This document shows, one piece after another, positions 45,881-54,657 of a stretch of 64,000 nt of DNA. The DNA comes from Candidatus Obscuribacterales bacterium (lineage in GTDB: Bacteria; Cyanobacteriota; Vampirovibrionia; Obscuribacterales; Obscuribacteraceae). The stretch covers positions 310,001 to 374,000 of the forward strand of contig JARLHI010000048.1 of NCBI GenBank assembly GCA_031292355.1, given 5' to 3'. The stretch's first letter is position 1. Each line of letters opens with the position of its first letter. The notes beneath the pieces are model-generated. The model did no database searches. It had not been told where the DNA came from and was given only the letters and a program-made list of their open reading frames with translations. Position numbers and translations under genes: made by a program.

Positions 45881-46876
45881 TCAAAGCAGTCGCGTCTTTC
45901 CAATCAAATGTTGATGCACAATTTCACGCCAATCAGCGCGGGCAATGTTGCCACCACAAACCACAACCGCAATTTTTTCATTAGGCCGTGGATGTATCAT
46001 CTTCTTGCTGATAGCTGCTACAGCCGCTGCTGCCGAGCCCTCGATCAGCATGCCTTCGTTATCGAGAAAATCAAAAATAGTACCGCGAATATCTTCTTCT
46101 TCGACAGCTATCCAGTCATCCACATTTTCTTTTGCCATCGGAAAGGTAATAGAACCTTCTTCGATGTTGCCCCAGATGCCATCAGCTAAAGTTGGCTCGC
46201 AATGTGTTTGCACCAAACGCCCTGCATTAATTGAGGCAATCATGGCTGGCGAATTGGCGGCGACTACACCGATAACGCGAATGTCTGGGTTAATAGCTTT
46301 GGCAACTGTGGCAATGCCGCTGATCAAACCTCCGCCGCCTACAGCCACAACAATCATTGATAAACTAGGTAACGCCTCTAGAAGTTCCAGAGCAATGGTT
46401 CCCTGCCCGGCAATCACTTCTGCGTTGTTGTAGGGCGATATGTATGTCCCCTTCTTTTCCAGAGCAAGGCGCCTGGCAAAAGACTCAGTCGTGTCGTAAT
46501 CCTGTCCATGCTCAATAACAGAAAGGCTGTAACTTTTGAGTTTCTGCTTCTTTAAAGCGGAAGCAGTGATAGGAATGCAGACAGTGACGTCGCTGTGCAG
46601 CTCAGAAGCCGCTTGTGCAAGCCCTAATCCGTGATTTCCGGCTGACGCTGTAAAGACCTTCGAAATATGATTGTCTTTGCCCCACAAAAGAGCATTAAGC
46701 GCGCCTCTGTATTTAAACGAGCCAGTCACCTGCATGTTTTCGAGCTTTATATAGACGTCGCGAAAAATGCAATCACTGAGCCAATCGCTTTTGAGCAGCG
46801 GCGTTTTTTGTATATAAGGAGCGATTCGTCTGTGGGCGATTAGAACATCGCTCATCTTCATCGGAACTTTTGACAT
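45881..46876 (-). CDS. Threonine/serine dehydratase (PLP fold type II)
   Basis: 331 residues from the ATG at 46876; the frame can be extended by 10 codons only to a TTG. Deaminates threonine or serine to a 2-oxo acid and ammonia. The PLP Lys is in TGSFKYRGA, then TASAGNHGLGLAQAA, VAVGGGGLISGIATV and a C-terminal VVCGGN. It has no ACT domain, so it is the short catabolic TdcB or serine-racemase-like form rather than feedback-controlled IlvA. The tRNA-Gly gene lies upstream in the same direction. Confidence 0.9.
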   Translation of the reverse strand: MSKVPMKMSDVLIAHRRIAPYIQKTPLLKSDWLSDCIFRDVYIKLENMQVTGSFKYRGALNALLWGKDNHISKVFTASAGNHGLGLAQAASELHSDVTVCIPITASALKKQKLKSYSLSVIEHGQDYDTTESFARRLALEKKGTYISPYNNAEVIAGQGTIALELLEALPSLSMIVVAVGGGGLISGIATVAKAINPDIRVIGVVAANSPAMIASINAGRLVQTHCEPTLADGIWGNIEEGSITFPMAKENVDDWIAVEEEDIRGTIFDFLDNEGMLIEGSAAAAVAAISKKMIHPRPNEKIAVVVCGGNIARADWREIVHQHLIGKTRLL

Positions 46877-46965
46877 TTGAATACCGGTAATGAAAGCAAA
46901 TCGCAAATCCAGCTTCGCAGAAGCCCTGCCTGGAAACCGTAAGACACTATATCGAATGGAAAAAT

Positions 46966-47039
46966 TGGAGCGGGTAGCGGGAATCGAACCCGCGTGTGCA
47001 GCTTGGAAGGCTGCCGTTCTACCATTGAACTACACCCGC
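46966..47039 (-). tRNA. tRNA-Gly (UCC)
   Basis: 74 bases on the minus strand with an encoded CCA. The acceptor stem GCGGGTG/TACCCGC has one G-T pair, anticodon loop CTTCCAA (anticodon TCC), and T arm GGGTTCGATTCCC. Discriminator base is T. It is read towards the threonine dehydratase gene, 89 bases before its start. Confidence 0.96.
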
Positions 47040-47040
47040 G

Positions 47041-47630
47041 CATTGGCAATCGTAGCACAGCTTAAGTCTGGTACAAAATACGACTTATGCCTGCCAATAG
47101 ATAAGTGTTTACAAACGTCACTCTGTAAAGCAGTCGAATCGCACCAATAAAGAGCACTTTATACTTAGATTGGCATATACACTCGCTTCCGAACATGATG
47201 CCCGCCATAGCACGAGCAGCAATGCTGATTCTAGGACCGTTTGTAACCACTGATTACGAAAGTTTGCGCAGGCAGCTGGCCAATCCGCGCGAACTATGAC
47301 GAAAATCGAAAATTTTTGACGCGCATCTCCTGTCGCCCCCGCTCACTCGTCAGCCGAAAACCTACTTCCTGCACGGTTTATGCGATTTAGAGAACCGACT
47401 CGTCAAGTGGATATCCGCGAAGATCAGCTTGGATACTATATTCGCGAAATTTTCTAGTTAAATCACAAATCTTAGAACATTCACAGAAGCGCCCAGATGG
47501 TGAGTCTTTAACTTGTCTTCAACTTCTAGCAATGATACGTTACGTATATCAAATCAATAGACCGCTGCCGAGACAACCCTCTCGTGCCGCTGGCTTTGTT
47601 TTATCCTGAAAAAAACTTCAGTAGGTGACT
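47041..47630. other. Long intergenic region with a 13-base palindrome
   Basis: About 590 bases between tRNA-Gly (minus) and hisC (plus) with no credible gene on either strand. A perfect inverted repeat ATACGT-T-ACGTAT lies at 47535-47547, about 84 bases before the hisC start, and extends imperfectly to TGATACG...; it has the form of a dimeric repressor site. No other structure is clear. Confidence 0.5.
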
Positions 47631-48800
47631 ATGGCAACTCTAATTCAACAATTGGCGGCTATGAACGACCCGCGACACATGCAGTTAGTCCCCACCACAC
47701 CGCCCACAAAGCGCCTGGTGCCTCCCCACATAGAATCACTGCAACCTTACCAACCAGGTCGGCCAAACGACCAACTGAAGAAAGAACTAGGACTAGAACG
47801 CATCATCAACCTGGCTTCCAATGAGAATCCGTTGGGACCACCAGCAAGCGCTATAGCTGCCATCGAAGCAACCATGACAGACATCAGTCGCTATCCAGAT
47901 ATGGGTGGTCTCAAATTACGCCACGCACTCGCTGAACGCCATCAAGTCTTCGTCAATAACATTGCTATCGGCTCCGGTTCAGAAAGCATTATGGCTAACA
48001 TCGTTCGTGCTTTCCTGCACGGCGACGATGAAGTCTTGACCTCACAAGGAACATTCATAGGATTGCAAGTTTTAGTTCGCGCTCAGGGCGTGAAACTAAA
48101 TATGGTGCCCCTCAAGAACTATGCTTTCGACTTAGATGCTATCGCAGACGCAGTCAACGACCGCACCAAAATCATCTATTTGTGCAACCCCAACAATCCA
48201 ACAGGCACAATCTTCACCCGTGACGAATTTGAAAAATTCATCGCTAAAATCCCCGAGCACGTGCTTGTTCTGCTCGATGAAGCCTATTACGAATTTACCG
48301 CCGACAACCCAGATTTCCCAGATTCAATGAGCTATCGTCTCGACAATGTGCTCACTCTTCGTACCTTCGCCAAAGCCTACGCAATGGCTGGACTAAGACT
48401 AGGATATGGATTAGGACACGAGTACTTAATTGACTTCATCAACCGCATCAAACTTCCTTTTGAACCGAATATCCTCGCTCAAGCAGCTGGACACGCTGCT
48501 TTGCTAGAGCCAGAATTTCTGGTTCGCACAATCGAAAACAACAAAGTTGGCTTGAGCTATCTCCAGACCGAATTTGACAAAATGGGATTGCATCGCATTC
48601 CTACACACGCAAATTTCATCATGCTAGAGATGGGCACTCAAGAGAGAGTGAACCATATTCACGAAACCCTATTGCGCAATGGTGTCGCGATTAGACCACT
48701 TGCTGCCTTCGGTCTACCAACTTGCTTACGCATCACAGTTGGTTTGCCAGAAGACAACGAATTAGTCGTCAAAGGCATCCAAAAGGCTCTGGCTCTGTAA
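47631..48800 (+). CDS. hisC: Histidinol-phosphate aminotransferase HisC
   Basis: 389 residues from the ATG at 47631, with AGGTG in front. PLP-dependent fold type I enzyme of histidine synthesis: it moves an amino group from glutamate to imidazole-acetol phosphate. Motifs: LASNENPLGPP, IAIGSGSESIMANIVRAF, LCNPNNPTGTIFT, VLLDEAYYEF and the Lys site RTFAKAYAMAGLRLGYG. It stands alone, without other his genes. The N-terminal about 45 residues are longer than usual. Aromatic aminotransferase activity is a known alternative in the family. Confidence 0.92.
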   Translation: MATLIQQLAAMNDPRHMQLVPTTPPTKRLVPPHIESLQPYQPGRPNDQLKKELGLERIINLASNENPLGPPASAIAAIEATMTDISRYPDMGGLKLRHALAERHQVFVNNIAIGSGSESIMANIVRAFLHGDDEVLTSQGTFIGLQVLVRAQGVKLNMVPLKNYAFDLDAIADAVNDRTKIIYLCNPNNPTGTIFTRDEFEKFIAKIPEHVLVLLDEAYYEFTADNPDFPDSMSYRLDNVLTLRTFAKAYAMAGLRLGYGLGHEYLIDFINRIKLPFEPNILAQAAGHAALLEPEFLVRTIENNKVGLSYLQTEFDKMGLHRIPTHANFIMLEMGTQERVNHIHETLLRNGVAIRPLAAFGLPTCLRITVGLPEDNELVVKGIQKALAL

Positions 48801-48829
48801 GCCCCATCGCTAAAAGCAATGAAAACTCA

Positions 48830-48866
48830 CCCTCGGTCTAAGATTATTCTGTAACCGGGGGTTTTT
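48830..48866. terminator. Intrinsic terminator of hisC overlapping the end of the esterase gene
   Basis: CCCTCGGT and ACCGGGGG pair (one G-T) around a 16-base loop and are followed by T5. The T tract lies inside the last codons of the convergent esterase gene, whose stop is in the loop. Confidence 0.75.
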
Positions 48867-50499
48867 CATCAGAAGATTTTTCATCCGACGATTTCTCTGT
48901 CGAAGGTTCTTCCTGCGGGAGCGGCATTTTGCCGTGCAAATCTTCCTTGGGCATATCAGCTGGAGCTGTTTTTTTCTTTCTCGGCCAGACATCTGTGCGA
49001 AATGGAGTGACTGGCAAATTATTAGGACCATACAAATTAGCAATTGGATTGTCCGCCCAGGCATAGCGAACAGCAACCGGTTTTTTGACTTTATCGCTCC
49101 AGACAATTACGTCAGCCCCAACCACCTTTGCCTTTGCATATTCAAACAAACGATCGTCGGCCGCAATAGCAAAGCCCTTGGGTTCACCACCTTTAACAGT
49201 CAAACCGCTACCGGCGTATCTGAAATGTAATTTGATTTTGCCATCCATCAGTTCCATACTTTCATAGACTGGACTGTTGTATTTGTCAGCTTGTTTGTAC
49301 TGTGTGACGAGAGCAATGTTCGCCAGACGGTGAGCGATCACACGCTTGTCTTTGGGGTGAAGAGGGGCTTCCGCGCCAGGCACCGAATCGATTGCAACGG
49401 CCATATAGGAAGCAGGCATTTTCTTCCGGAAGTCTTCTTGAACCTCGCGTAAATCAGCGTAATAACTTTCTTCTGGTTCTTTCGCTCGCTTCAGGATATT
49501 CGGTACCTGCACAAAGATAAACGGCAAGTACGGACGAATGAATTCATCGCGATACTCGTGCACGAGCAGAGACAGCATGCGTTCATACTTGAGGGGCTCG
49601 CCCAGGTCGTTTTCGCCTTGATACCATACCATGCCCTTCATTGAGAAGGGCACCAATGGCGATATCATTGAATTGTAAGTAGATGTTGCCGAGTGCGCAT
49701 GGGCAAGAATGTAGTCCAGTTTGTATTTCATCCGCTTATATTTTTGCGGTTCGCTTTCCTGGTCCACTTTCGCTAAGTCTTCTTTGAGCTTTTCGATCGC
49801 CTCGAATTCCTCATCGTGCCCAGGAGCAACACCTTTAAACTCGCTCTTGTCGAGCACTTCACGAGAAATCCAGGAAGAAAGTGTGGCTCCAGAGCGCGCG
49901 GCCTGGATTATTCCAACAGGATGTTGCGTCTTATCGTAAATTTCTCTGCCGAAAAAATAACCAATGGAAGAGAAATTATGCACAGTCTGAGGATCAAGCA
50001 CCACCCATTTGCCAGTGCCGGCAAATTCGGCTTTCTTGGCGGCGGCTGGCTCTTCTTGAAAAAGTCGAATCTCAGGAAACTCAGTTTCAGGTAAATCAGT
50101 TGGTGCATGCGCGGTCTGATCCACGGACAGGAGCATATTTGATTGACCGGCGCAGAGCCAGACGTCGCCCCAGAGAATATTTTTCAGAACTATGTCTGCC
50201 TTGCCATGAATTGTGATTTCATTGGGACCATTTTTAAAAGGAGTGGTGCGAGCCATCCAGCGCCCCTTTTTATCCGCAACCACACCAAACTTCTCTTCGC
50301 CAATAATGACGGTGACATACTCGCCAGGGTCAGCCAATCCCCAGAAGTACAACGGTTCACCGACCTGCAAAACCATATTGTCCCCGATAATAGCGGGCAA
50401 CTTAATTTTCGCCTGAGCTGGTCCGCCCACAACAATACACGCGAGCATAAACGCTGCGCACATAAAATAACGCAATGCCATCGAGTGCGCATCCCTCAT
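48844..50499 (-). CDS. Exported sialate O-acetylesterase-like protein
   Basis: 551 residues. A signal peptide (about 1-31) is followed by LPAIIGDNMVLQVGEPLYFWG and a beta domain, then the SGNH-type nucleophile motif LCAGQSNMLLS and MVWYQGENDLGEPL, as in 9-O-acetyl sialic acid esterases. FRYAGSGLTVKGGEPKGFAIA lies in the C-terminal beta part. Removes acetyl groups from sugars in the periplasm; the natural substrate is not shown by the sequence. The last about 50 residues are Pro/Ser/Glu/Asp-rich with repeated SSDEK. Its ATG overlaps the stop of the lipoprotein gene by four bases. Confidence 0.88.
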   Translation of the reverse strand: MRDAHSMALRYFMCAAFMLACIVVGGPAQAKIKLPAIIGDNMVLQVGEPLYFWGLADPGEYVTVIIGEEKFGVVADKKGRWMARTTPFKNGPNEITIHGKADIVLKNILWGDVWLCAGQSNMLLSVDQTAHAPTDLPETEFPEIRLFQEEPAAAKKAEFAGTGKWVVLDPQTVHNFSSIGYFFGREIYDKTQHPVGIIQAARSGATLSSWISREVLDKSEFKGVAPGHDEEFEAIEKLKEDLAKVDQESEPQKYKRMKYKLDYILAHAHSATSTYNSMISPLVPFSMKGMVWYQGENDLGEPLKYERMLSLLVHEYRDEFIRPYLPFIFVQVPNILKRAKEPEESYYADLREVQEDFRKKMPASYMAVAIDSVPGAEAPLHPKDKRVIAHRLANIALVTQYKQADKYNSPVYESMELMDGKIKLHFRYAGSGLTVKGGEPKGFAIAADDRLFEYAKAKVVGADVIVWSDKVKKPVAVRYAWADNPIANLYGPNNLPVTPFRTDVWPRKKKTAPADMPKEDLHGKMPLPQEEPSTEKSSDEKSSDEKPPVTE

Positions 50500-51269
50500 T
50501 TGCTTGTTTTCACTTCTTTTGAAGAACTGGGGTTACTAGATTTAAGTTTGTCGTTTGCCGCTGCTTCCTCCGCCTCGAGGGTGGCTCTATCATCGGCGTT
50601 GAGGCTGCCCAGCAGTTCTCTAGCTTCGGTTGAATTTTTATCCTCGCTGATAAGAACCTGAGCAAGGCCGAATTTGCCAGGTGGAAAATCCGGGGCTTCT
50701 TTGACTAACTTACGATATTTTTCAATGGCGGTTTTGGTATCACCAGCAGTGCGATAAGCACGTGCCATCTTAAAAGTGTGCAATAAGTCAAAATCGTTGC
50801 CAGACGTCGCTTCTTCGTAATATTTCAGCGCTTCCTTTTTGCGGCCAAAATGGTCGAGTATTTGAGCGTGCATTGCAGCCACAGTTTTAAACTTTGGATA
50901 TTTCTTGTCGAGAGCATCAATCATTTCTAACGACTGATGTTCTTCGTTTTTAACCGCCAAGCGCCAGGCGATCAGCACCTTTTCATCAACGTCACTTTCA
51001 GCTTTCATATCAGGAGATTCAGGTGAAAAATTACTGCCAGGCACCGCATCCACCTTCGACGATGGAATTGACGATTCGTCACAAACTACGCCGTCTTTTT
51101 TATCCGTGCCTGATTTTCCACTGCCCACGAGATTCTTAGATAACTGAGCATTAGCCGCGTTTTTGGTAGCAGCGTCAGGTGCATGCACCGAAGTACCGCA
51201 TCCACTCAAGAAAGTAAGCGAGATGCCAGTTATAGTGAGTGCGATCGGAAAAGCTTTAGTTGATAGCAC
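50496..51269 (-). CDS. TPR lipoprotein
   Basis: 257 residues from a GTG at 51269, which gives a compact lipoprotein signal with the lipobox LSGC (Cys23-24); the in-frame ATGs upstream would place charged residues and a Cys before it. After a Ser/Asp/Lys-rich spacer, residues 110-235 hold about three TPR units (GRKKEALKYYEEATSGND and GDTKTAIEKYRKLVKEAPDF). The stop overlaps the esterase ATG, so both are made together; the lipoprotein may hold the esterase at the membrane, which is inference. Confidence 0.75.
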   Translation of the reverse strand: MLSTKAFPIALTITGISLTFLSGCGTSVHAPDAATKNAANAQLSKNLVGSGKSGTDKKDGVVCDESSIPSSKVDAVPGSNFSPESPDMKAESDVDEKVLIAWRLAVKNEEHQSLEMIDALDKKYPKFKTVAAMHAQILDHFGRKKEALKYYEEATSGNDFDLLHTFKMARAYRTAGDTKTAIEKYRKLVKEAPDFPPGKFGLAQVLISEDKNSTEARELLGSLNADDRATLEAEEAAANDKLKSSNPSSSKEVKTSK

Positions 51270-51362
51270 GAACTTCTCATCTCCACACCGAAACGACTTT
51301 GGTGGTCTCAGCATACCAGCTTGGTTTCCTGAAAGAGGAAAGCACACAGAGCCTCGTAACAA

Positions 51363-52115
51363 CTAAGGCAACAGCGTCGAATTACCGAAATTTTGCATAA
51401 CCTTGGCATCTTTCATTGTCTTGGTGGCCGCATTACGACGCAGGCTCGATTCGGGCAATGGCAACGGCGTGCTGTCATTTTCTAGATCATCATTGACCGC
51501 TTTCTCTACAGCCATAGCGTCCTTGTTTTTAGCCAGAAGATAGTGAATTCGAGCCTTCACTTTTGGCAAATATTGCTCGGGGACGGCATTGTCATAGACC
51601 AGGTCCACCAACACTTTCGCTGCTGGATAAAGCTTTCCGCGTTGCTCTAGCAGTTCTGACAGCGCCACACGCAACATTAGATTCTTAGGCTGATTTTCTC
51701 TCAAATGATTGAGTCGCTCAATAGCCTCATCTAAAAGCTCAGGGCGAGCCTTACTCAAAGATAATTCGTGATAAGCCACAAATAACGAAGGTTCAAGACT
51801 GGTCGCCTCAAGATATTCTTTTGCAGCTAATTCGTGCTTGCCAGCCAGGCGCAGGGCATGTGCATACGCCAGGTGAGCCTTTGCGTCCTGCGGCGAATCG
51901 TCTACCTGTTTTTGTAAATCAGTAATTTCCTGAGCAGTTGTCGCAGGCAATGCTTTCGTCTCATCGGCTAAGGATGGCTTTGTGGCAATGACGATTAAAG
52001 TACAAAAAGCAGCTAAAAAAACCACGTGAAAAGCGTGACAGAAATGAGACGTCGTTATTCGCGACGCGCAAACAGGAAGTTCTTCACTATGTTTGTTTGA
52101 CTTTTCTGCGTTCAA
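51363..52115 (-). CDS. Exported TPR protein
   Basis: 250 residues. A hydrophobic segment near 27-46 works as signal or anchor (HAFHVVFLAAFCTLIVIATK, cleavage after LADE). Residues 62-200 consist of TPR-like helix pairs (DAKAHLAYAHALRLAGKHELAAKEYLEA and RLNHLRENQPKN). The C-terminal 40 residues are Pro/Asn/Lys-rich. First gene of a leftward cluster with the TPR lipoprotein and the esterase. Partner unknown. Confidence 0.75.
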   Translation of the reverse strand: MNAEKSNKHSEELPVCASRITTSHFCHAFHVVFLAAFCTLIVIATKPSLADETKALPATTAQEITDLQKQVDDSPQDAKAHLAYAHALRLAGKHELAAKEYLEATSLEPSLFVAYHELSLSKARPELLDEAIERLNHLRENQPKNLMLRVALSELLEQRGKLYPAAKVLVDLVYDNAVPEQYLPKVKARIHYLLAKNKDAMAVEKAVNDDLENDSTPLPLPESSLRRNAATKTMKDAKVMQNFGNSTLLP

Positions 52116-52141
52116 AGTGAGCGGAGACCTTTGTTGTAAAA

Positions 52142-52173
52142 GCTTATGCCATCATTTTAACGATGCCATAAGC
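52142..52173 (-). terminator. Probable terminator of the TusA operon
   Basis: GCTTATG-C-CATC and GATG-C-CATAAGC form an 11-pair stem with one C-C mismatch and an eight-base loop. On the minus strand it is followed by TTTT. It lies after the TusA gene and before the next leftward gene. Confidence 0.5.
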
Positions 52174-52343
52174 CCGGTTATAGTCCAAGAAAACGCCGAC
52201 TTTGTCAACAAGAACGCTATCATAATCACGCAAACCGCTGCTCGGGTCGGGCATACCAGCCCTTAACAGCTATTTAAGAAACACTTGATTATTGACCAGA
52301 AGTGCCAGAGAATGGGATTAAGACGATTTCACCATATTCAGTA

Positions 52344-52571
52344 TCACGCTTTGACCAGGCACAGCTTGTGAAAACCACTGCTATCTTGTTCTGACGACAA
52401 TATGGAGTGACCTTCGGCGGCGATGCTCGATGTCACACTCTCGATTGGCTCACCATCATCAAGCCACACTTCAAGAGATTGCCCCGAATTGATTTTGTCC
52501 AGAAATAGTCGTGTTTTAACGAAATTAATCGGGCAGGCAACGCCTCGCAAATCCAGGGAAAAATCAGCCAT
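52344..52571 (-). CDS. TusA/SirA-family sulfur carrier-like protein
   Basis: 75 residues. SLDLRGVACPINFVKTRLFLDKI carries the TusA-family CPxxxVK-like motif in the form CPINFVK, with the active Cys near residue 13, and GQSLEVWLDDGEPIESV continues the fold. These proteins pass persulfide sulfur to acceptors such as tRNA-thiolation or sulfur-oxidation enzymes. It starts one base after the stop of the Cys-rich gene (TAA-G-ATG), so it is translationally coupled. A longer reading frame to 52874 is an artefact of overlap with that gene. Confidence 0.85.
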   Translation of the reverse strand: MADFSLDLRGVACPINFVKTRLFLDKINSGQSLEVWLDDGEPIESVTSSIAAEGHSILSSEQDSSGFHKLCLVKA

Positions 52572-52572
52572 C

Positions 52573-52878
52573 TTAATCTCCAAAACAAACCTCGATGATA
52601 CAACCGGAAGGACATGGACAAAACGACCGCTCAGGATACTTCTTCCATTCTTTGGCAAAACATTCACGTCCAAGAATATATTCGCGCAAATCAATGACGA
52701 GTTCGGCTGCACTACACTGGTTTTGTGCGCCAAGACAGGACAAACAAAATAATTCTTCGTCATTTCCCAGCGCATAGTTGACCACTTTTTGGCGCAGACA
52801 CAGACTTTTGCTGCACGTCTTGCAAAATGCGTCAGCTTGCGAATCAGGCAAAACATTTGTAGTTGCATTTTCAATCAT
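52573..52878 (-). CDS. Cys-rich protein coupled to TusA
   Basis: 101 residues from the ATG at 52878; an ATG 33 bases upstream would overlap the divergent small ORF. Eleven Cys are present, grouped as CKTCSKSLC, LFCLSCLGAQNQC, GREC and FCPCPSGCIIEVC, like sites for metal or an iron-sulfur cluster. No named family recognised. Coupling to TusA suggests a partner in sulfur transfer; this is inference. Confidence 0.68.
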   Translation of the reverse strand: MIENATTNVLPDSQADAFCKTCSKSLCLRQKVVNYALGNDEELFCLSCLGAQNQCSAAELVIDLREYILGRECFAKEWKKYPERSFCPCPSGCIIEVCFGD

Positions 52879-52903
52879 AAATCCCAGTCTAACAGGAGAG
52901 ACC

Positions 52904-52969
52904 GTGAACATTGAAAATTACAAATGGCAAGATGGCGTTTATCGCCTAGAATTGAGACACTTTGAATAG
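52904..52969 (+). CDS. 21-residue leader-like small ORF before the aspartase-like gene
   Basis: A GTG at 52904 preceded by AGGAGAGACC opens a 21-codon frame (MNIENYKWQDGVYRLELR and HFE) ending in TAG at 52967-52969, only 7 bases before the ATG of the next gene. That next gene has no SD of its own, so its translation may depend on ribosomes ending the small ORF. It could be a leader peptide or a small protein; no attenuator hairpin seen. The strong SD is the main evidence. Confidence 0.45.
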   Translation: MNIENYKWQDGVYRLELRHFE

Positions 52970-52976
52970 AAAAATT

Positions 52977-54419
52977 ATGACCAAAAAAGACAATCAGCGC
53001 GTCGAAAAAGATCAATTCGGCGAGGTCCACATTCCAGCTGGAGCTTACTGGGGATGCCAAACAGCCAGAGCCAGAGAAGCTGCAATCAATCAGCCAGGCT
53101 CATCGCGCCAGCATTTACTTGATGCGCTGTTGATGATCAAAAAAGCTGCAGCCATCGCTAATTTTGAGCTTGGGACACTCGAGCTGATTACAAGTAGATC
53201 GATTCGACAATGCTGCGATGAGATAACTTCAGGGCAATTTCGTGATCAATTTTTGACAGATCGTTTTGTCGGCTCAGGCAGCTGTCTCGTCGATAACATT
53301 AACGAAGTTCTAGCCAATCGCGCCAATGAAACACTGGGCGGCAAAATCGGTCAGTTCGAATATGTACATCCAATTGCTCACGTCAATCTCAATCAGACCA
53401 ACGATGATATCTATCCAAGCGCAATTCGCGTTGCAATTTTGTTGAGCATGCGTGATTTAGAGCTGGTGCTGCTTGATCTTGAAAGGTTGTTACGGCGTAA
53501 ATCGCTGGAATTTGAGCGCATTGTCAAAGTCGGCCGAATCTCTCTTAGAGATTCTCTGCCAGTGACGCTTGGTCAGGAATTCAATGCTTACGCCACTGCT
53601 ATCGAAAAGGCCCTGCGGCAATTAAAAGAAGCGGCCTCCGAATTACTCGAAATCAATCTGGGAGCCGCTTATGTCGGCTCTGGACTGGGTACGAGCTTAG
53701 CATTTGCAGACAAAACATTGAACCAATTGCGTCAGCTCACCGGTTTGCCGATTCGACTCCCCGATGATTATTTCCGCATTACTCAATCAATGGCCGATTA
53801 TGTGCGCTACGCGAGCGCTCTCAAATTATTGGCCCTTGAGCTCGTCAAAATCGGCAACGACTTGCGCCTGCTCAACTCGGGGCCTTCTGGTGGTTTAGGC
53901 GAAATAAAAATGCCAACTCAAATTAGCCAGGTAATGCCTGCACCGTTGTCCAATCGCGAAAATCATATTTTGCTGAATTCGCTGATCATGGCGTCCATTC
54001 AGGTCATCTCCAACGAAAATACGGTCTCTTTGTGCGCTCAAGGCGGACAGCTAGAAAACAACCCTAACTTGCCTTTGATAGCCGAGTCTATTTTGGGTTC
54101 GATTGAATTGCTACAGTCAACGCTGCAGGCATTTAATCAAAAATGTCTATCCCTGGTCACAGCCGATCAGGCGCAATGTCGCAGAGTACTGCTCAATAGC
54201 GAAAACGTAGCGTTGATATTAATAGAATATATTGGCGAAGAAAAGACCGCACAGATTTTAAGTGAATCGACACGCAGTGGCAAAACTATAGAGGAATTGG
54301 TTTTACAGCAAAATTTGATGACCAGAGAAGCTTTTGAGAAAAGCATGTACCTACGTCCACTGACTCGCCCTGGACAGAATATTCCCGGCAAGCACAATAC
54401 CCGAGAAACTACCACTTGA
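52977..54419 (+). CDS. Aspartase/fumarase-superfamily protein with altered catalytic loops
   Basis: 480 residues, the size of class II fumarase and aspartase. The N-terminus (DQFGEVHIPAGAYWGCQTARA) and NINEVLANRANE, HVNLNQTNDDIYPSA and GLGTSLAFADKTLNQLRQLTGLP are clear. But the signature loop GSSxMPxKxNP is replaced by ISQVMPAPLSNREN, losing the second Ser and the Lys, and GAGTSxNMN reads GSGSCLVDN. The protein is therefore a divergent paralogue whose lyase activity is doubtful. The C-terminal domain (EKSMYLRPLTRPG) is retained. No SD; see the leader-like ORF before it. Confidence 0.85.
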   Translation: MTKKDNQRVEKDQFGEVHIPAGAYWGCQTARAREAAINQPGSSRQHLLDALLMIKKAAAIANFELGTLELITSRSIRQCCDEITSGQFRDQFLTDRFVGSGSCLVDNINEVLANRANETLGGKIGQFEYVHPIAHVNLNQTNDDIYPSAIRVAILLSMRDLELVLLDLERLLRRKSLEFERIVKVGRISLRDSLPVTLGQEFNAYATAIEKALRQLKEAASELLEINLGAAYVGSGLGTSLAFADKTLNQLRQLTGLPIRLPDDYFRITQSMADYVRYASALKLLALELVKIGNDLRLLNSGPSGGLGEIKMPTQISQVMPAPLSNRENHILLNSLIMASIQVISNENTVSLCAQGGQLENNPNLPLIAESILGSIELLQSTLQAFNQKCLSLVTADQAQCRRVLLNSENVALILIEYIGEEKTAQILSESTRSGKTIEELVLQQNLMTREAFEKSMYLRPLTRPGQNIPGKHNTRETTT

Positions 54420-54657
54420 TACGGGACTTGATGCACCGCAGACGATACCACAATGGCAACGCACGACTAATCTTGTTGCACGGATGAAATGTTTGCCGAA
54501 ATACAAATCAAATCCAAGAAGTCTCAGAAATCAAATAAAGAAATATGAAACTAAATAGACATGGAGTCTGAGCCGGATCTTCGCTACTATTAAGGCTCGG
54601 TTAAGGCTTAGAGTCGGGCTATGAGCCGCGTACGATTTTTCGGAGAACAAAACAGAT

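Noticed and set aside
45945..46433. 162-codon frame opposite threonine dehydratase
   Set aside because: Fully inside a well conserved enzyme gene; Ala/Pro/Ser-rich shadow without SD.
50143..50661. 172-codon frame opposite the esterase and TPR lipoprotein genes
   Set aside because: Crosses two supported coupled genes and shows no domain.
52572..52874. Long frame giving TusA a 101-residue N-terminal extension
   Set aside because: It is out of frame with and fully overlaps the Cys-rich gene; TusA alone is 75-80 residues.
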